A stretch of DNA of 37,117 bases from a bacterium (GCA_030690215.1 JAUYHD010000033.1:1-37117); one strand, 5' to 3'; counted from the first letter of the stretch, positions 7,011 to 15,705 are shown. Numbers and translations are program-made. Notes: a model not told the origin generated them from the sequence alone.

Positions 7011-7730
7011 ATAATCACAGACCATATGTGCCCATACCGATATCTTTCTATTGAGCGTGGTACTTCTTTTTACCACGACACGCAACAATCCGAAATAGGC
7101 GGCGTTAGTGTTCCTACGATACGATTTTTTAACTCTATTATTCTTAAAATATACTCTAAATTCTTCCTCGGAGCAACCGACTGCTTTTGACCAATGTCTT
7201 CGCGATTTTCTAATATCTCCCGTCCTATGAATATACAACTCAAAAGAAAAATCGTCTCTCTTTAAGCCGATAATTTTTGTAAGCCACAACAAAAATAATC
7301 TTATCATCCGCGGGTCTGAATTGCTAAAAGCAACTTTTTGGCTGACATTATGCGTTTTTTGTTTTGCTCCTTCCGCCCAGTAGAGCATTACTCCCGCAAA
7401 AAAAAGTTTATTGTTCCGCAATTTCTTAAACTGCTTTTGTGCCTCTATCTCTGCAGCTTTTGTCATTTCAAGGCGCATTCTTCTGCGTTGCTCAGCACCA
7501 CGAAAAGCTGCGGCTAACTTTTTTTCCGTAAGTCGTTGTTTTTGACGCTTTGAAAGTCCGACTACTCTCAGCCATAAAGAAAGTGTCGATTTTGCAACCG
7601 GCACTTGTTCTAAAATCTCGCGATAAGAAAACCCCCTCCTTCTTAATTGTGTTGCTTTTTGTTGTTCTTGCTCTTTTCGAACCACGGTAGTATGTATATT
7701 TATTATACTAATATGGTTCGAGCATATCAA
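6996..7730 (-). CDS. HTH protein with degenerate LAGLIDADG-like (homing-endonuclease-type) region
   Basis: 244 residues from a TTG at 7730 that overlaps the dnaX stop (TTGA). An in-frame GTG about 15 codons in is an alternative start. Residues about 20-70 form a resolvase-like HTH (LRRRGFSYREILEQVPVAKSTLSLWLR). FFAGVMLYWAEG, at about 110-121, resembles the LAGLIDADG helix with Glu at the metal-binding Asp position, followed by VAFSNSDPRMIRLFLLWL as in LAGLIDADG-type folds. The stop codon is inside tRNA-Gln(TTG): TGC GGG GTC GTC TAA gives CGVV-stop. A free-standing homing-type endonuclease or a regulator derived from one is likely; activity is unproven. Confidence 0.6.
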   Translation of the reverse strand: MICSNHISIINIHTTVVRKEQEQQKATQLRRRGFSYREILEQVPVAKSTLSLWLRVVGLSKRQKQRLTEKKLAAAFRGAEQRRRMRLEMTKAAEIEAQKQFKKLRNNKLFFAGVMLYWAEGAKQKTHNVSQKVAFSNSDPRMIRLFLLWLTKIIGLKRDDFSFELYIHRTGDIRKSRRHWSKAVGCSEEEFRVYFKNNRVKKSYRRNTNAAYFGLLRVVVKRSTTLNRKISVWAHMVCDYCGVV

Positions 7731-8905
7731 GCAGTTCTACCAATCACCGACATTATTTTTGATACGGCAAGCTCAAGCGGAAGCGACGGATACGGACTTT
7801 GATAGTGCACATTCGCGGTATACAAGAATGTCGCAAGAATAGTGCGCAGTTCTTCGGATGTTAACGCGCCCTTCTTCCCCATAATATAGTCATATTCAAC
7901 ACTCCCAATCAAGCCCTTCATGTCTTCGGAGAATTTTGGGTCAAGGGTTGCGAGCAAAAGAAAACGAAAGTTTCGGATAAGCTGACGCAAAAAAATATCA
8001 TGCGAAATTGACGTCTGCCCAATGTGAGAAACAGCGCGGGCGGCAGATTCGCTCTGTTTAGAACAAATTGAATCCATAAGACCCTCTATAAGCTCACGCG
8101 CGGGGATTCCAAAAATATCGCGCACCGTATTCGCGGTTATTGCCTTACCCGACACTCCCTGCGCTTGCAACAGCAAATTGAGCGCGTCTCTAAGCGAGCC
8201 CTCGGATAAAAACGACAAAAGTGAAATTGCTTCGTTATCTATAGTAAGCCCTTCTTTTTTTGCAACGTGCGCGAGGGCCTTAGTAACAATAGGTTCGGGC
8301 AACGCATGAAAGCGCAAATGCTGGGTCCGCGAAATAATTGTTTCGGGGATTTTTTCGGGTTCGGTTGTTGCCATAATAAAAATGACATGCGCGGGCGGTT
8401 CTTCCAAAATTTTTAAGAATGCGTTGAACGCAGGCGTGGTCATCATGTGCATCTCATCAATAATGTACACTTTATACGCGCTATGCGAGGGAAGAGTTAG
8501 GGCGCCTTCCCGCAACGCACGGACCTCTTCTATCCCGCGGTTTGAGGCCGCATCAATTTCTATCAGATCAAGCGTCTGCCCCAAAATAAACTCTTTGCAC
8601 ATGTCGCATGCGTTGCATGGAGGGGTTTTTTCGCTTTTGTTTCCGACTTCGCTATTGCTACGGCGAGATGCTCGTTTTGACGAATCGTTCTCAGGGCGAG
8701 TCAAAACGGCACAATTAACAGCGCGCGCAAAGATCCGGGCAATACTTGTTTTGCCCGAACCCCGCGGACCCGAAAAAAGATACGCGTGAGCAATGCGATG
8801 TTGCGAAAGGGCGTTTTCGAGCACATGAATAATATGTTCTTGCCCGAACACATCATCAAAATGCTGGGGCCTGTATTTGCGGTAGAGCACAAACTCATCT
8901 TTCAT
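7727..8905 (-). CDS. dnaX: DNA polymerase III subunit gamma/tau
   Basis: 392 residues. YRPQHFDDVFGQEHI opens the protein. Walker A GPRGSGKT is at 46-53, a zinc finger ends in CNACDMC, Walker B is VYIIDEMH, the sensor-1 area reads IFIMATTEPEKIPETIISR, and LSEGSLRDALNLL is sensor 2. It is the ATPase core of the sliding-clamp loader. The length is that of a gamma-type protein: the tau-specific C-terminal region that contacts helicase and polymerase is absent or very short, as usual in reduced genomes. Its stop overlaps the next ORF's TTG start. The residues between the zinc-finger Cys (RPENDSSKRASRRSNSEVGN) form an expanded, low-complexity loop. Confidence 0.95.
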   Translation of the reverse strand: MKDEFVLYRKYRPQHFDDVFGQEHIIHVLENALSQHRIAHAYLFSGPRGSGKTSIARIFARAVNCAVLTRPENDSSKRASRRSNSEVGNKSEKTPPCNACDMCKEFILGQTLDLIEIDAASNRGIEEVRALREGALTLPSHSAYKVYIIDEMHMMTTPAFNAFLKILEEPPAHVIFIMATTEPEKIPETIISRTQHLRFHALPEPIVTKALAHVAKKEGLTIDNEAISLLSFLSEGSLRDALNLLLQAQGVSGKAITANTVRDIFGIPARELIEGLMDSICSKQSESAARAVSHIGQTSISHDIFLRQLIRNFRFLLLATLDPKFSEDMKGLIGSVEYDYIMGKKGALTSEELRTILATFLYTANVHYQSPYPSLPLELAVSKIMSVIGRTA

Positions 8906-8936
8906 TCTTACAGATTACCACAAAAAATCGGGAAAG

Positions 8937-8966
8937 AAAAAAACAGGGCAGAATACCCTGTTTTTT
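8937..8966. terminator. Terminator after the DsbA gene
   Basis: AAACAGGG-CAGAATA-CCCTGTTT with A and T runs on both sides, so it can act in either direction. It lies about 20 bases past the stop of the DsbA-like gene (minus) and before dnaX. Confidence 0.8.
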
Positions 8967-8988
8967 GTCTTCTCATGTCAAAAAGAAT

Positions 8989-9672
8989 CTATTTGAGTGC
9001 CTTAAGAATGAAAGGCTCAATACTTGCAAACGGTACTGCGCCTACGATCTGCTCTCCATTAATAAAGAATGTTGGGGTTCCTGACACATTTACTCTCTGC
9101 CCGAGATCAAAATCGTCTGCAACTTTTTGGGCGTACTTTCCTGACTCAAGGCACGATGTGAATTGTTCCATATTCAATCCAAGATTTTGCGCGAGTGTTA
9201 AAAGAAGTTGGGCGGTAAGAACGGGAGACTCGTATATGCCGTCATGATATTCCCAAAATTTTCCCTGTTCACCCGCGCATTCGGCTGCTTCAGACATAGG
9301 TTCTGCTAACGGATGAATGGATATCAATGGAAAATGCCTCCAGATAACGCGAACTTGCCCGGTGCTTACATATTTTTCCATGAGATCCTTACGCGCTTCT
9401 TGATGAAATTTTGCGCAAAAAGGACATTCAAAATCTCCGAATTCAAAAAATGTTACGGGTGCGTCCGGGTTGCCTAATATATAATCATTATCGCGGACCG
9501 TGAGAAGTTTTTGCGTTTCGCGCGCACTCAATGACTGTTCTTCTCCACTTACGGAGGGCGCTTGCGGGTTTTGATTTGCATACACTACCGCACCCGCGAT
9601 AAATAGCCCCGCAATAATAATCGCAACCGGCGTTGAAAGAGAGAATCCTTCTTTTTTTGTTTCTTCTGTCAT
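8989..9672 (-). CDS. DsbA-family thiol-disulfide oxidoreductase, membrane-anchored
   Basis: 227 residues. One N-terminal membrane span (about 14-32), then a DsbA/thioredoxin-like domain from about 65: DAPVTFFEFGDFECPFCAKFH with active-site C83-P-F-C86. The helical insert contains HFPLISIHPLAEPMSEAAEC, and the cis-Pro loop is VSGTPTFFINGE. This layout catalyses disulfide formation in exported proteins on the outer face of the membrane. An additional pair of Cys in the insert (AEC, SCLES) is typical. It is separated from dnaX by a terminator. The VKOR partner that could re-oxidise it is at 13254. Confidence 0.9.
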   Translation of the reverse strand: MTEETKKEGFSLSTPVAIIIAGLFIAGAVVYANQNPQAPSVSGEEQSLSARETQKLLTVRDNDYILGNPDAPVTFFEFGDFECPFCAKFHQEARKDLMEKYVSTGQVRVIWRHFPLISIHPLAEPMSEAAECAGEQGKFWEYHDGIYESPVLTAQLLLTLAQNLGLNMEQFTSCLESGKYAQKVADDFDLGQRVNVSGTPTFFINGEQIVGAVPFASIEPFILKALK

Positions 9673-9735
9673 GTTTCTAGATAATTAATAGTATATAGAG
9701 GTTACTATAGCGCAAAACCCCCCGTATGCAAATAT

Positions 9736-10926
9736 CTATCGATATGCTTCTTTTGTGTACTTATTTGAGGGGTCCCATGCCATCCAACTGGATAGCCCGG
9801 CATCATATACCGCCTGCTTTTGTTTTCGTATCATGTCTGCATCGTATGTCGCGCCCAAATCAAAATCCTGAATCCATGGACGTAATTTTGACGGTGTGGT
9901 GCTTGCCGCAACCATCCGCTCAACTGCGCGCGACATGGAATAATATATTACTTCATACGGATGCGATGCGGGGTTTGCAAGGCCAATGAATGAAGGCGGA
10001 TAGTGCGATGGATATACCATTGGCGAGACAAAATCAAAATAAGGAATGGCGCGTTCAAGGACTTGCCCGATACCCAAATCGTCATAGTTTGAGGCAGTCA
10101 TTCCGAAAAGATCCGCAGACAAGGGGATGCCTAACGGTTTTATTTCACGCGCAAGATACGCAAAAAATTGCTCAAGCGCTTCCGCTTTTGAAATTTTCGC
10201 TTCGTCATAATAGTCATATGAAATGTCTTTCATGTTCCCGTCAGACGGAAAACGAATATAATCAAAGTTCAATTCATCAAAACCGACTGCGTGCGTCGCC
10301 CGAGAAAGATGCACGATATAATCCCAATACTCTTTCGCGCTCACATCAATCCACGTAATCCCCTTGCGGTCTTTCCATACCCCCCCATTCAATGTTTTTA
10401 CCGCGAGATCCGGACGTATTTTTACAAAGTACGGATCCTGGAACACGCTAATACGCGCAATGGTATAGATGCCCTTGTCATTCAACTCGCGGATAAGCGC
10501 TTGAATGTCGGGGATGCGCTCTTCAATCGCGCCGGATTGTATAATGACTTCGTTGTCCGTATCAAATGCTACGCGCCCCGTGTAATCTTTTACGTCAATC
10601 ACAATGGCATTTGCTTCTGATTCCTCAATAAAGCGCACGAGATCTTTGCGCAAGCTCGGGGTGCCGGCAACCCAGCTTGTCATATATATTGCCTTGAGCG
10701 GTTCGGGGGTAGGCAAATATATCGGCGGCAGTACTGCTTTTTTAAATTCGTTATTCTCCGCTATCGCATCGGCTGCGGCAGCCGATTCACTAAGAACATC
10801 TTCTGTTTGCTGTTGCTTTATATATACCGGGCTACCAGACTTGCTTGGCGCAGAAAATAAAATCACGGCAATAAAGATGCCGCTTGCGATTACAATAATA
10901 CCCGCTTTTGAATATTTTTTTACCAT
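9736..10926 (-). CDS. GHL13/DUF4015 glycosyl-hydrolase-like TIM-barrel protein
   Basis: I prefer the ATG at 10926 (MVKKYSKAG, 396 residues), because AAAAGG lies eight bases before it; the ORF track starts two codons earlier. An N-terminal span (about 8-27) anchors or exports the protein. A TIM-barrel hydrolase-like domain of the COG1306/DUF4015 type follows: LKAIYMTSWVAG, ANAIVIDVKDYTGRVAFDT, YTIARISVFQDP, WIDVSAKEYWDYI, GFDELNFDYIRFPSDG, LSADLFGMTA, FDFVSPMVYPSHYP. Acidic residues at strand ends (DELNFDYIRFP) are the probable catalytic site. It probably acts on cell-wall or surface glycan; the substrate is unknown. Confidence 0.85.
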   Translation of the reverse strand: MVKKYSKAGIIVIASGIFIAVILFSAPSKSGSPVYIKQQQTEDVLSESAAAADAIAENNEFKKAVLPPIYLPTPEPLKAIYMTSWVAGTPSLRKDLVRFIEESEANAIVIDVKDYTGRVAFDTDNEVIIQSGAIEERIPDIQALIRELNDKGIYTIARISVFQDPYFVKIRPDLAVKTLNGGVWKDRKGITWIDVSAKEYWDYIVHLSRATHAVGFDELNFDYIRFPSDGNMKDISYDYYDEAKISKAEALEQFFAYLAREIKPLGIPLSADLFGMTASNYDDLGIGQVLERAIPYFDFVSPMVYPSHYPPSFIGLANPASHPYEVIYYSMSRAVERMVAASTTPSKLRPWIQDFDLGATYDADMIRKQKQAVYDAGLSSWMAWDPSNKYTKEAYR

Positions 10927-10953
10927 ATCCATTGCCTTTTCATCATACTATAT

Positions 10954-10980
10954 TTAAAGCCCTTAGTATAAGGGCTTTAA
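10954..10980. terminator. Perfect 12-bp hairpin between genes
   Basis: TTAAAGCCCTTA-GTA-TAAGGGCTTTAA has no mismatch. The stem ends in an A/T stretch rather than a clean U-tract, so it may terminate the 68-residue gene upstream or shape the 5' leader of the GHL13 gene. Confidence 0.55.
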
Positions 10981-11000
10981 AACAAGGAGAGATATGGGTG

Positions 11001-11207
11001 TTATTGCTGCTGAGGAAATCGTGGCTCTGAAGGAGGTAAAAAACCCTCATCATGGCCGCGATGAGATGTCGCCGACCAAAAGCCCAGCACCGCTATGGCA
11101 ATACCCGTAACAATAAAAATAGTGCGCATAAGAGTCGCGGGCATCCCTAAAAATGGCATCAAAATGACCCACAACCCCAAAACGCCTAGTATCCAATTTT
11201 TCCACAT
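11001..11207 (-). CDS. Small two-span membrane protein
   Basis: 68 residues and not a family I recognise. Two hydrophobic segments (about 4-21, WILGVLGLWVILMPFLG; and 29-46, IFIVTGIAIAVLGFW) flank a short loop, followed by a polar tail with HRGHDEGFLPPSEP. The pattern resembles half of an SPW-type repeat protein. A stand-alone membrane protein of unknown role. Confidence 0.6.
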   Translation of the reverse strand: MWKNWILGVLGLWVILMPFLGMPATLMRTIFIVTGIAIAVLGFWSATSHRGHDEGFLPPSEPRFPQQQ

Positions 11208-11300
11208 AGATTCGTAAAGCTTAAAACGTATACCTTATAGCATAAAGACCTTTTTAACCTCTCCATTTTGCTCAAAACTAATTGTTAATTCCATCAACAA

Positions 11301-11513
11301 TTAACAAAACTCGCACACCCCGTCTTTTGTTTCTTTATGCTCTCCTTTTGCGGGGTCGCCACAACATTCTTTACAGCAGAATGTCGTTCCTTCAAGCACA
11401 AACTTACCCTCGGATTCTTTTTTCTCTTTCCCGCATTTACGGCACGTGAACGCCTTGTCCTCTGTTTCGTTTTTCTTTTTAAAAAAATGTGATAACGCCA
11501 TAGTATGATACAT
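11301..11513 (-). CDS. Small Cys-rich zinc-ribbon protein
   Basis: 70 residues from the ATG at 11513, preceded by AGGAG at 14 bases; a second ATG at 11501 (MALSHFF) is the alternative. It has ten Cys: CRKC, CCKECC and CEFC, spaced as one or two zinc-binding knuckles (FTCRKCGKEKKESEG, TTFCCKECCGDP). The N-terminus is basic and the rest strongly charged. Such short metal-binding proteins are common in CPR genomes. The role is unknown, but the metal site is clear. Confidence 0.65.
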   Translation of the reverse strand: MYHTMALSHFFKKKNETEDKAFTCRKCGKEKKESEGKFVLEGTTFCCKECCGDPAKGEHKETKDGVCEFC

Positions 11514-11550
11514 ATTTACTTATAATACTCCTGTATAGTATACCAAACGG

Positions 11551-12804
11551 TTATCTATCCACAAAATTATGCGTAATAATAAAATAATCATTTACCGCAA
11601 CGACCCCGATACCGCCGCTGTCAAAATGGGGCGTTAAAATATTCGCGCGATGCCCCGGAGAATCCATCCAGCCTTTTACGATACGCTCCACTAATTCATC
11701 CGGCGTATACCATGAACGGTTCACCCACATAATATCGCGATCGGCATTTCTTGCCGCCGCAAGCGATTCTTCCATAGCGCTTGTATAAAGGGCGATCCGC
11801 TCTTCTTTTGTGCCATCGCCCACAGGAAACGGCGCGATATCGGGGCAAGGAGCAGGCGGACTGTCTTGCGGAAATTGATATACCACATCTTTTACTGAAG
11901 ATAAAATTCCTATATTTTCGCCTCCTCTGCGAAAGGAAAGATTTTTATTTTGAAACCGCTCTTGCAACGAATACCCGAACAAAAAACCTTCATGACGTAT
12001 AAGGGGATAATTGCAGAGTATATCGGGGTCAGTCAGCTCCTCATTGTCGCGCGCCTGATCCGAACTGTGCAAAAACGCAACATGCGCTATCTCCCAATCC
12101 CAGGTAAGCGGATAGAGGCCCGCGCGAATGCGTTCTTGATTTACGCGATCATGAACTTTTTGCGCGAGCGCCGATTCATCATACTCGGGTTTTTGCTCCA
12201 GCGTAAATGAAGATGGCGACGCCGGGAGCGGATTTCCTGAAGCGGTGGTTGTGGGGGTTTTGGTCGGCATCTGCGCGACATCAGAAGATTGCGGCGTATC
12301 TATCCTGGGGACCCCTGCCTGCGGGCTTGGGGCGCCAGAGATATTCTTTTCTCTTTCTGCCTGTACCAATTCATTTAATTTTGAACGCGTACGCGGCCCC
12401 ACCACTCCAAGCTGATCTATACCGTATTTCGCTTGAAAGCGCCTTACCGCGTTTTCGGTAAGCAGGCCAAAATATCCTGTTATTATTTTTTCCGGATACA
12501 CACCGGGAAGTGTTGCTAAAAATTCCTGCAAATATTTTACTTCATCGCTTGTCGCCCCACGTTCAAGATACCTCTGAAACGATCCGATAGTCGGCACTAC
12601 CTCGTTTGGTAGGCCCCCTTCCCCTGAAAGATTTTTGAGCCCCGCAATTTTTGCCTGAAGAGACGCAATCTGTTTTTGCAACAAATCGATACGTGAGAGG
12701 ATATCTATGGCCTGGGCTCCTGCCGATGAAAAAGACAAAAGACCGGCACACAGTATGCCGGCCAGAAAAAGTGGGATGGTTTTTTTAAAAAAAGAAAAAC
12801 GCAT
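11551..12804 (-). CDS. Secreted CAP/SCP-domain protein with peptidoglycan-binding domain
   Basis: Start at the ATG at 12804 (MRFSFFKK, 417 residues), nine bases past the DoxX stop; the ORF track's GTG start overlaps that gene. Signal peptide to about residue 30 (SSAGA-QA), a short coiled coil (LLQKQIASLQAKIAGL), a PG_binding_1 domain at about 65-140 (LERGATSDEVKYLQEFL, ITGYFGLLTENAVRRFQ, VVGPRTRSKL), a Pro/Thr-rich linker, then a CAP domain at about 205-415: VHDRVNQERIRAGLYPLTWD, GENIGI, WMDSPGHRANILTPHFDSGG. CAP domains of the YkwD type are secreted proteins of uncertain chemistry. It is the last gene of the DsbA-VKOR-DoxX-CAP operon. Confidence 0.9.
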   Translation of the reverse strand: MRFSFFKKTIPLFLAGILCAGLLSFSSAGAQAIDILSRIDLLQKQIASLQAKIAGLKNLSGEGGLPNEVVPTIGSFQRYLERGATSDEVKYLQEFLATLPGVYPEKIITGYFGLLTENAVRRFQAKYGIDQLGVVGPRTRSKLNELVQAEREKNISGAPSPQAGVPRIDTPQSSDVAQMPTKTPTTTASGNPLPASPSSFTLEQKPEYDESALAQKVHDRVNQERIRAGLYPLTWDWEIAHVAFLHSSDQARDNEELTDPDILCNYPLIRHEGFLFGYSLQERFQNKNLSFRRGGENIGILSSVKDVVYQFPQDSPPAPCPDIAPFPVGDGTKEERIALYTSAMEESLAAARNADRDIMWVNRSWYTPDELVERIVKGWMDSPGHRANILTPHFDSGGIGVVAVNDYFIITHNFVDR

Positions 12805-12812
12805 TAAAAAAA

Positions 12813-13238
12813 TTATCTGCCCCGAAGACCATCTATGCCCCACGCTGTACTTTTTTTTGTAGCAATAAAATACAAAAGCACAAGCGAATAGATAATATGC
12901 TCATCAACAATATAGGAATGATCGCCTGCATGCGGGAACTGAAGAATCACAAAATAATATAACATCATTATGATGACCCCGCCGATTGCCGCCCAGCGGA
13001 CAAAAAGTCCCAAAATGAGCGCTGCCCCAAGAATAGTAAGACCCCATTCATTGAGCAGATTGACCCACCCGATGTAGGCGGGAGAGGAAAGCAACTGGAA
13101 AAAAGACGCAAACGTTTTCGCACCCGCCATATACCCCGCAGCGCTCCAATCGGGATTCATTATTTTTGTGATGCCCGAATAAAAGAAAAGACCCCCGAGC
13201 GAAATGCGCAAAAGAAAAATAGTTATTTTCTCAAACAT
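12813..13238 (-). CDS. DoxX-family membrane protein
   Basis: 141 residues with four hydrophobic segments: LLRISLGGLFFYSGITKI, WGLTILGAALILGLFV, IGGVIIMMLYYFVILQFP and IIYSLVLLYFIA. The opening RISLGGLFFYSGITKIMNPDW is the DoxX signature. DoxX proteins are four-helix quinone- or redox-linked membrane proteins. It stands 15 bases after the VKOR stop and nine before the CAP gene, within one operon with the disulfide-forming pair, so a link to electron transfer from VKOR is plausible but inferred. Confidence 0.88.
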   Translation of the reverse strand: MFEKITIFLLRISLGGLFFYSGITKIMNPDWSAAGYMAGAKTFASFFQLLSSPAYIGWVNLLNEWGLTILGAALILGLFVRWAAIGGVIIMMLYYFVILQFPHAGDHSYIVDEHIIYSLVLLYFIATKKSTAWGIDGLRGR

Positions 13239-13253
13239 AGTATTAAAAAATAA

Positions 13254-13724
13254 TTATAGAACTGACTGGCCTTTCTTATAGTGTAGCAAAAAGATGCCCA
13301 TTACAAAAAGAATGGTTGAGGTTAGCGCCGAGATCAGACAATAGAGACAAAGCGCCTTAATAACAAACAGTTGAAGAAATATGAGCACAAGCGTTACGGC
13401 AAAGGCAACCCATGTAAGCATGACTGCGGCAACAAGAGCGCCTCGCTTGCCGCCATCCGCGGCAAGAAGAGTAAACAAAAACACCAACAGATAATACGCC
13501 GCGCCAAAAAGCGAAATAGGAATAAAGCCGACAGTGGCGTATGCACTCGTAGTTACTTCTTCACATCCCTCAAGAAGCGAACATCCTGGCGTTTGACCTA
13601 AAAAATGAACAGCAGTAAGGTAGACGGCGTCTATAAATCCTATAAACGCCACCGACATGAATAGGATAAGCAGCCATCTAGGAGGAAGCGTTAAGGGCAT
13701 TGGTGATGTGTGTTCTGAATTCAT
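13254..13724 (-). CDS. Vitamin K epoxide reductase (VKOR) family disulfide recycler
   Basis: 156 residues with four or five membrane spans. C48 and C54 (PGCSLLEGCEEV) lie in the first extracytoplasmic loop and CLYC at 126-129 is the quinone-proximal pair, the standard VKOR arrangement. The motif IPISLFGAAYYLLVF, with the conserved Ser before the second span, is present. VKOR transfers electrons from reduced DsbA to quinone, replacing DsbB. Its start lies 47 bases inside the 3' end of the DsbA gene; Met9 at 13700 is an alternative start that still overlaps. The overlap suggests translational coupling to DsbA, its natural partner. Confidence 0.92.
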   Translation of the reverse strand: MNSEHTSPMPLTLPPRWLLILFMSVAFIGFIDAVYLTAVHFLGQTPGCSLLEGCEEVTTSAYATVGFIPISLFGAAYYLLVFLFTLLAADGGKRGALVAAVMLTWVAFAVTLVLIFLQLFVIKALCLYCLISALTSTILFVMGIFLLHYKKGQSVL

Positions 13725-14463
13725 CTATGTTTGCCGGATTAGAAATATAATTCCCGTTAATAAAAAAACTTGGCGTTGAGTTTACCCCCGCCGAAATACC
13801 GCTCGCAAAACCGGCATTTACGGCGTCTTTCACCGCGTCGCTATCCATATCGGATTCAAATCGAGCTACATCAATCCCGATCTCTTGGGCGTATGCCTTA
13901 AATGTGTCTTTCGGGTCTCTTAGCTTTTCCCAATCGCCCTGTCGCTCAAAAAGAAGGTCGTGCATTCCCCAGAACTTGCCCTGAAGGCCCGCGGCCTCCG
14001 CCGCGCGAGATGAAGACTCCGCGTTTGCGTGGATGCTACGCAATGGAAAGTGACGGAGCACAAACGCAACATCAGAGCCGGAAAATTCTTTGCTTAATGA
14101 TTTTACAACCGGATAATACGCTTTGCATGCGGGACACTGAAAATCAGCATACTCAATAATAGTGACGCGCGCGGTGCGCTCTCCCTTCACCCAATCGGTC
14201 TGGGAAACCGCGTCAACCGAAGAGGGTGTCGCCGAATTGCTTCCATTTTTCATAACACCAATAACAATGCCGTACACCACAAGCACAATTACGGCGGCAA
14301 CACCCGCCCACATGAACATTCGTTTGTAGCCGCCTTTTTTTTGCGCGCGCCTTTGTTCGTCTTTACGTTCCTGTCTGCGGAATTCGCGTTTTTCTTTTTT
14401 AGATAATTCGCTTGTGTTGTGCGGGGGAGTGTACCCGCCCATTGAAGATTGTTCTTCAGTCAT
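13678..14463 (-). CDS. DsbA-family oxidoreductase with long basic N-terminal tail
   Basis: Start at the ATG at 14463 (MTEEQSS, 261 residues); the longer ORF only adds unlikely hydrophobic sequence. A strongly charged cytoplasmic tail (SKKEKREFRRQERKDEQRR, about 20-40) precedes a membrane span (about 50-70) and an extracytoplasmic DsbA domain: RVTIIEYADFQCPACKAYYP with C110-P-A-C113, HFPLRSIHANAESSSRAAEA, and the cis-Pro loop NSTPSFFINGNY. It forms disulfides in exported proteins. It is the first gene of an operon with VKOR, DoxX and CAP. Confidence 0.92.
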   Translation of the reverse strand: MTEEQSSMGGYTPPHNTSELSKKEKREFRRQERKDEQRRAQKKGGYKRMFMWAGVAAVIVLVVYGIVIGVMKNGSNSATPSSVDAVSQTDWVKGERTARVTIIEYADFQCPACKAYYPVVKSLSKEFSGSDVAFVLRHFPLRSIHANAESSSRAAEAAGLQGKFWGMHDLLFERQGDWEKLRDPKDTFKAYAQEIGIDVARFESDMDSDAVKDAVNAGFASGISAGVNSTPSFFINGNYISNPANIDEFRTHITNALNASS

Positions 14464-14571
14464 ATATTTATATAAAGGAGACGAATAATAATAGCAGTAT
14501 CCCACCAGTATACTGTAAAAATAAAAATCGCTCAATATATACCGAAACATAAAAAATGATTGCCAAATAGA

Positions 14572-14602
14572 GAAAACGGCCCTTTCAAAAGAGCCGTTTT
14601 TT
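14572..14602. terminator. Bidirectional terminator
   Basis: AAAACGGC-CCTTTCAAAAGA-GCCGTTTTTT. It follows the beta-helix gene on the minus strand and precedes the DsbA operon. Confidence 0.8.
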
Positions 14603-14636
14603 GCTTATACATTATATCGTGTTGCTGTTCTTGGTC

Positions 14637-15632
14637 TTAAAAGAAGACGTTTTCTTTTTGGGGGCCGGGTATCGATTTATTTTTGCCGCCCTCAACGCCA
14701 AAGTACGGATCTGCGTACCCTTTTACCTTATTATTCGAAAAAACATTCCCGCTCCCAAGATCAATGATCCCGTAATCCCCATGCAGTTCGCCGAATTCAG
14801 AGTAGACAGAGTCATCGTCAAATACCTTGTTGTTATCAACCAAAGAATTTGTCGTAAAACCATAAATCCCCACATCAGCATTCCCGCGGATATTGTTCTG
14901 ACTTACAATGACGCTATCAACAGAGAACAACAATATGGCAGTTGCGCCAAAATCAGACGCGCCAAGCCATTGGTTGCCCTCGACATAATTGTGTTCAATG
15001 ATGCCTGTAGCGCCAAATCCCATCTGTATGCCGTTTGCCGCAAGATTGAGCTGGGTTGCAGAAGCGCCTACCGCGTTGTGATGGATATCACAATCCACAT
15101 CACCGTTACAGACGATGCCGGTTTTTTGCCAATTCGTGACCTGATTATGCGCTACCTCAACGCTCTGCGTATTCGGATGCGTGCCGTCAAACGGAGCATT
15201 ACGTACTTCAATTGCATTTCCTTCCTGACATCCCGATGCCCCCTTATTAATCCCACCCACTACGTTCTGCGTTATAGAACCAGACGCACCTTCAAACATG
15301 ATACCGCGCAACCTGTCATCCCCACCCTTGCAGGCATTTTGCAGATCCACTGCGCTGACAATGCATTGCCTTACATGCGCAGTTGTTCCGCCGTTTTGTA
15401 TAACAGCTCCCGTAAATGCCCCGACCATAGGATCAACGCCAATAATCTCGTTGCCCCCGCAATCAAGCGTCATGCCGTCGGGAACAAAAATAGTTTCGTC
15501 AGTCATACAGTCACCCGTAAGCGACACAATATCACCCGACGTTGTGAATTGGCATGTCGTTGTAGAAAACGCGCTCCCCGCTACAAAAATCAAGAACAAT
15601 ATAACAACAGAAAAAATAATATTCTTCTGCAT
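14637..15632 (-). CDS. Secreted right-handed parallel beta-helix protein
   Basis: Start fixed at the ATG at 15632 by AAAGGAGGTGTTTGCTTT just upstream (331 residues; the ORF track is 34 codons too long). Signal peptide to about residue 22 (VAGSAFS). The body is a run of short strands of the pectate-lyase-like type: GTTAHVRQCIVSAVDLQN, GIMFEGASGSITQNVVGG, AIEVRNAP, SVEVAHNQVTNWQKTGIVC, IVSQNNIRGNADVGIYGF, SLVDNNKVFDD. Eight or so Cys may form disulfides. Such folds bind or cut polysaccharide, or serve as surface adhesins; no catalytic set is evident. It has its own terminators on both sides. Confidence 0.78.
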   Translation of the reverse strand: MQKNIIFSVVILFLIFVAGSAFSTTTCQFTTSGDIVSLTGDCMTDETIFVPDGMTLDCGGNEIIGVDPMVGAFTGAVIQNGGTTAHVRQCIVSAVDLQNACKGGDDRLRGIMFEGASGSITQNVVGGINKGASGCQEGNAIEVRNAPFDGTHPNTQSVEVAHNQVTNWQKTGIVCNGDVDCDIHHNAVGASATQLNLAANGIQMGFGATGIIEHNYVEGNQWLGASDFGATAILLFSVDSVIVSQNNIRGNADVGIYGFTTNSLVDNNKVFDDDSVYSEFGELHGDYGIIDLGSGNVFSNNKVKGYADPYFGVEGGKNKSIPGPQKENVFF

Positions 15633-15705
15633 AAAGCAAACACCTCCTTTCAAAGATTTAGACACAAGTGTATCATGCATCCATACAAATATCAAGGCAC
15701 CGCAA

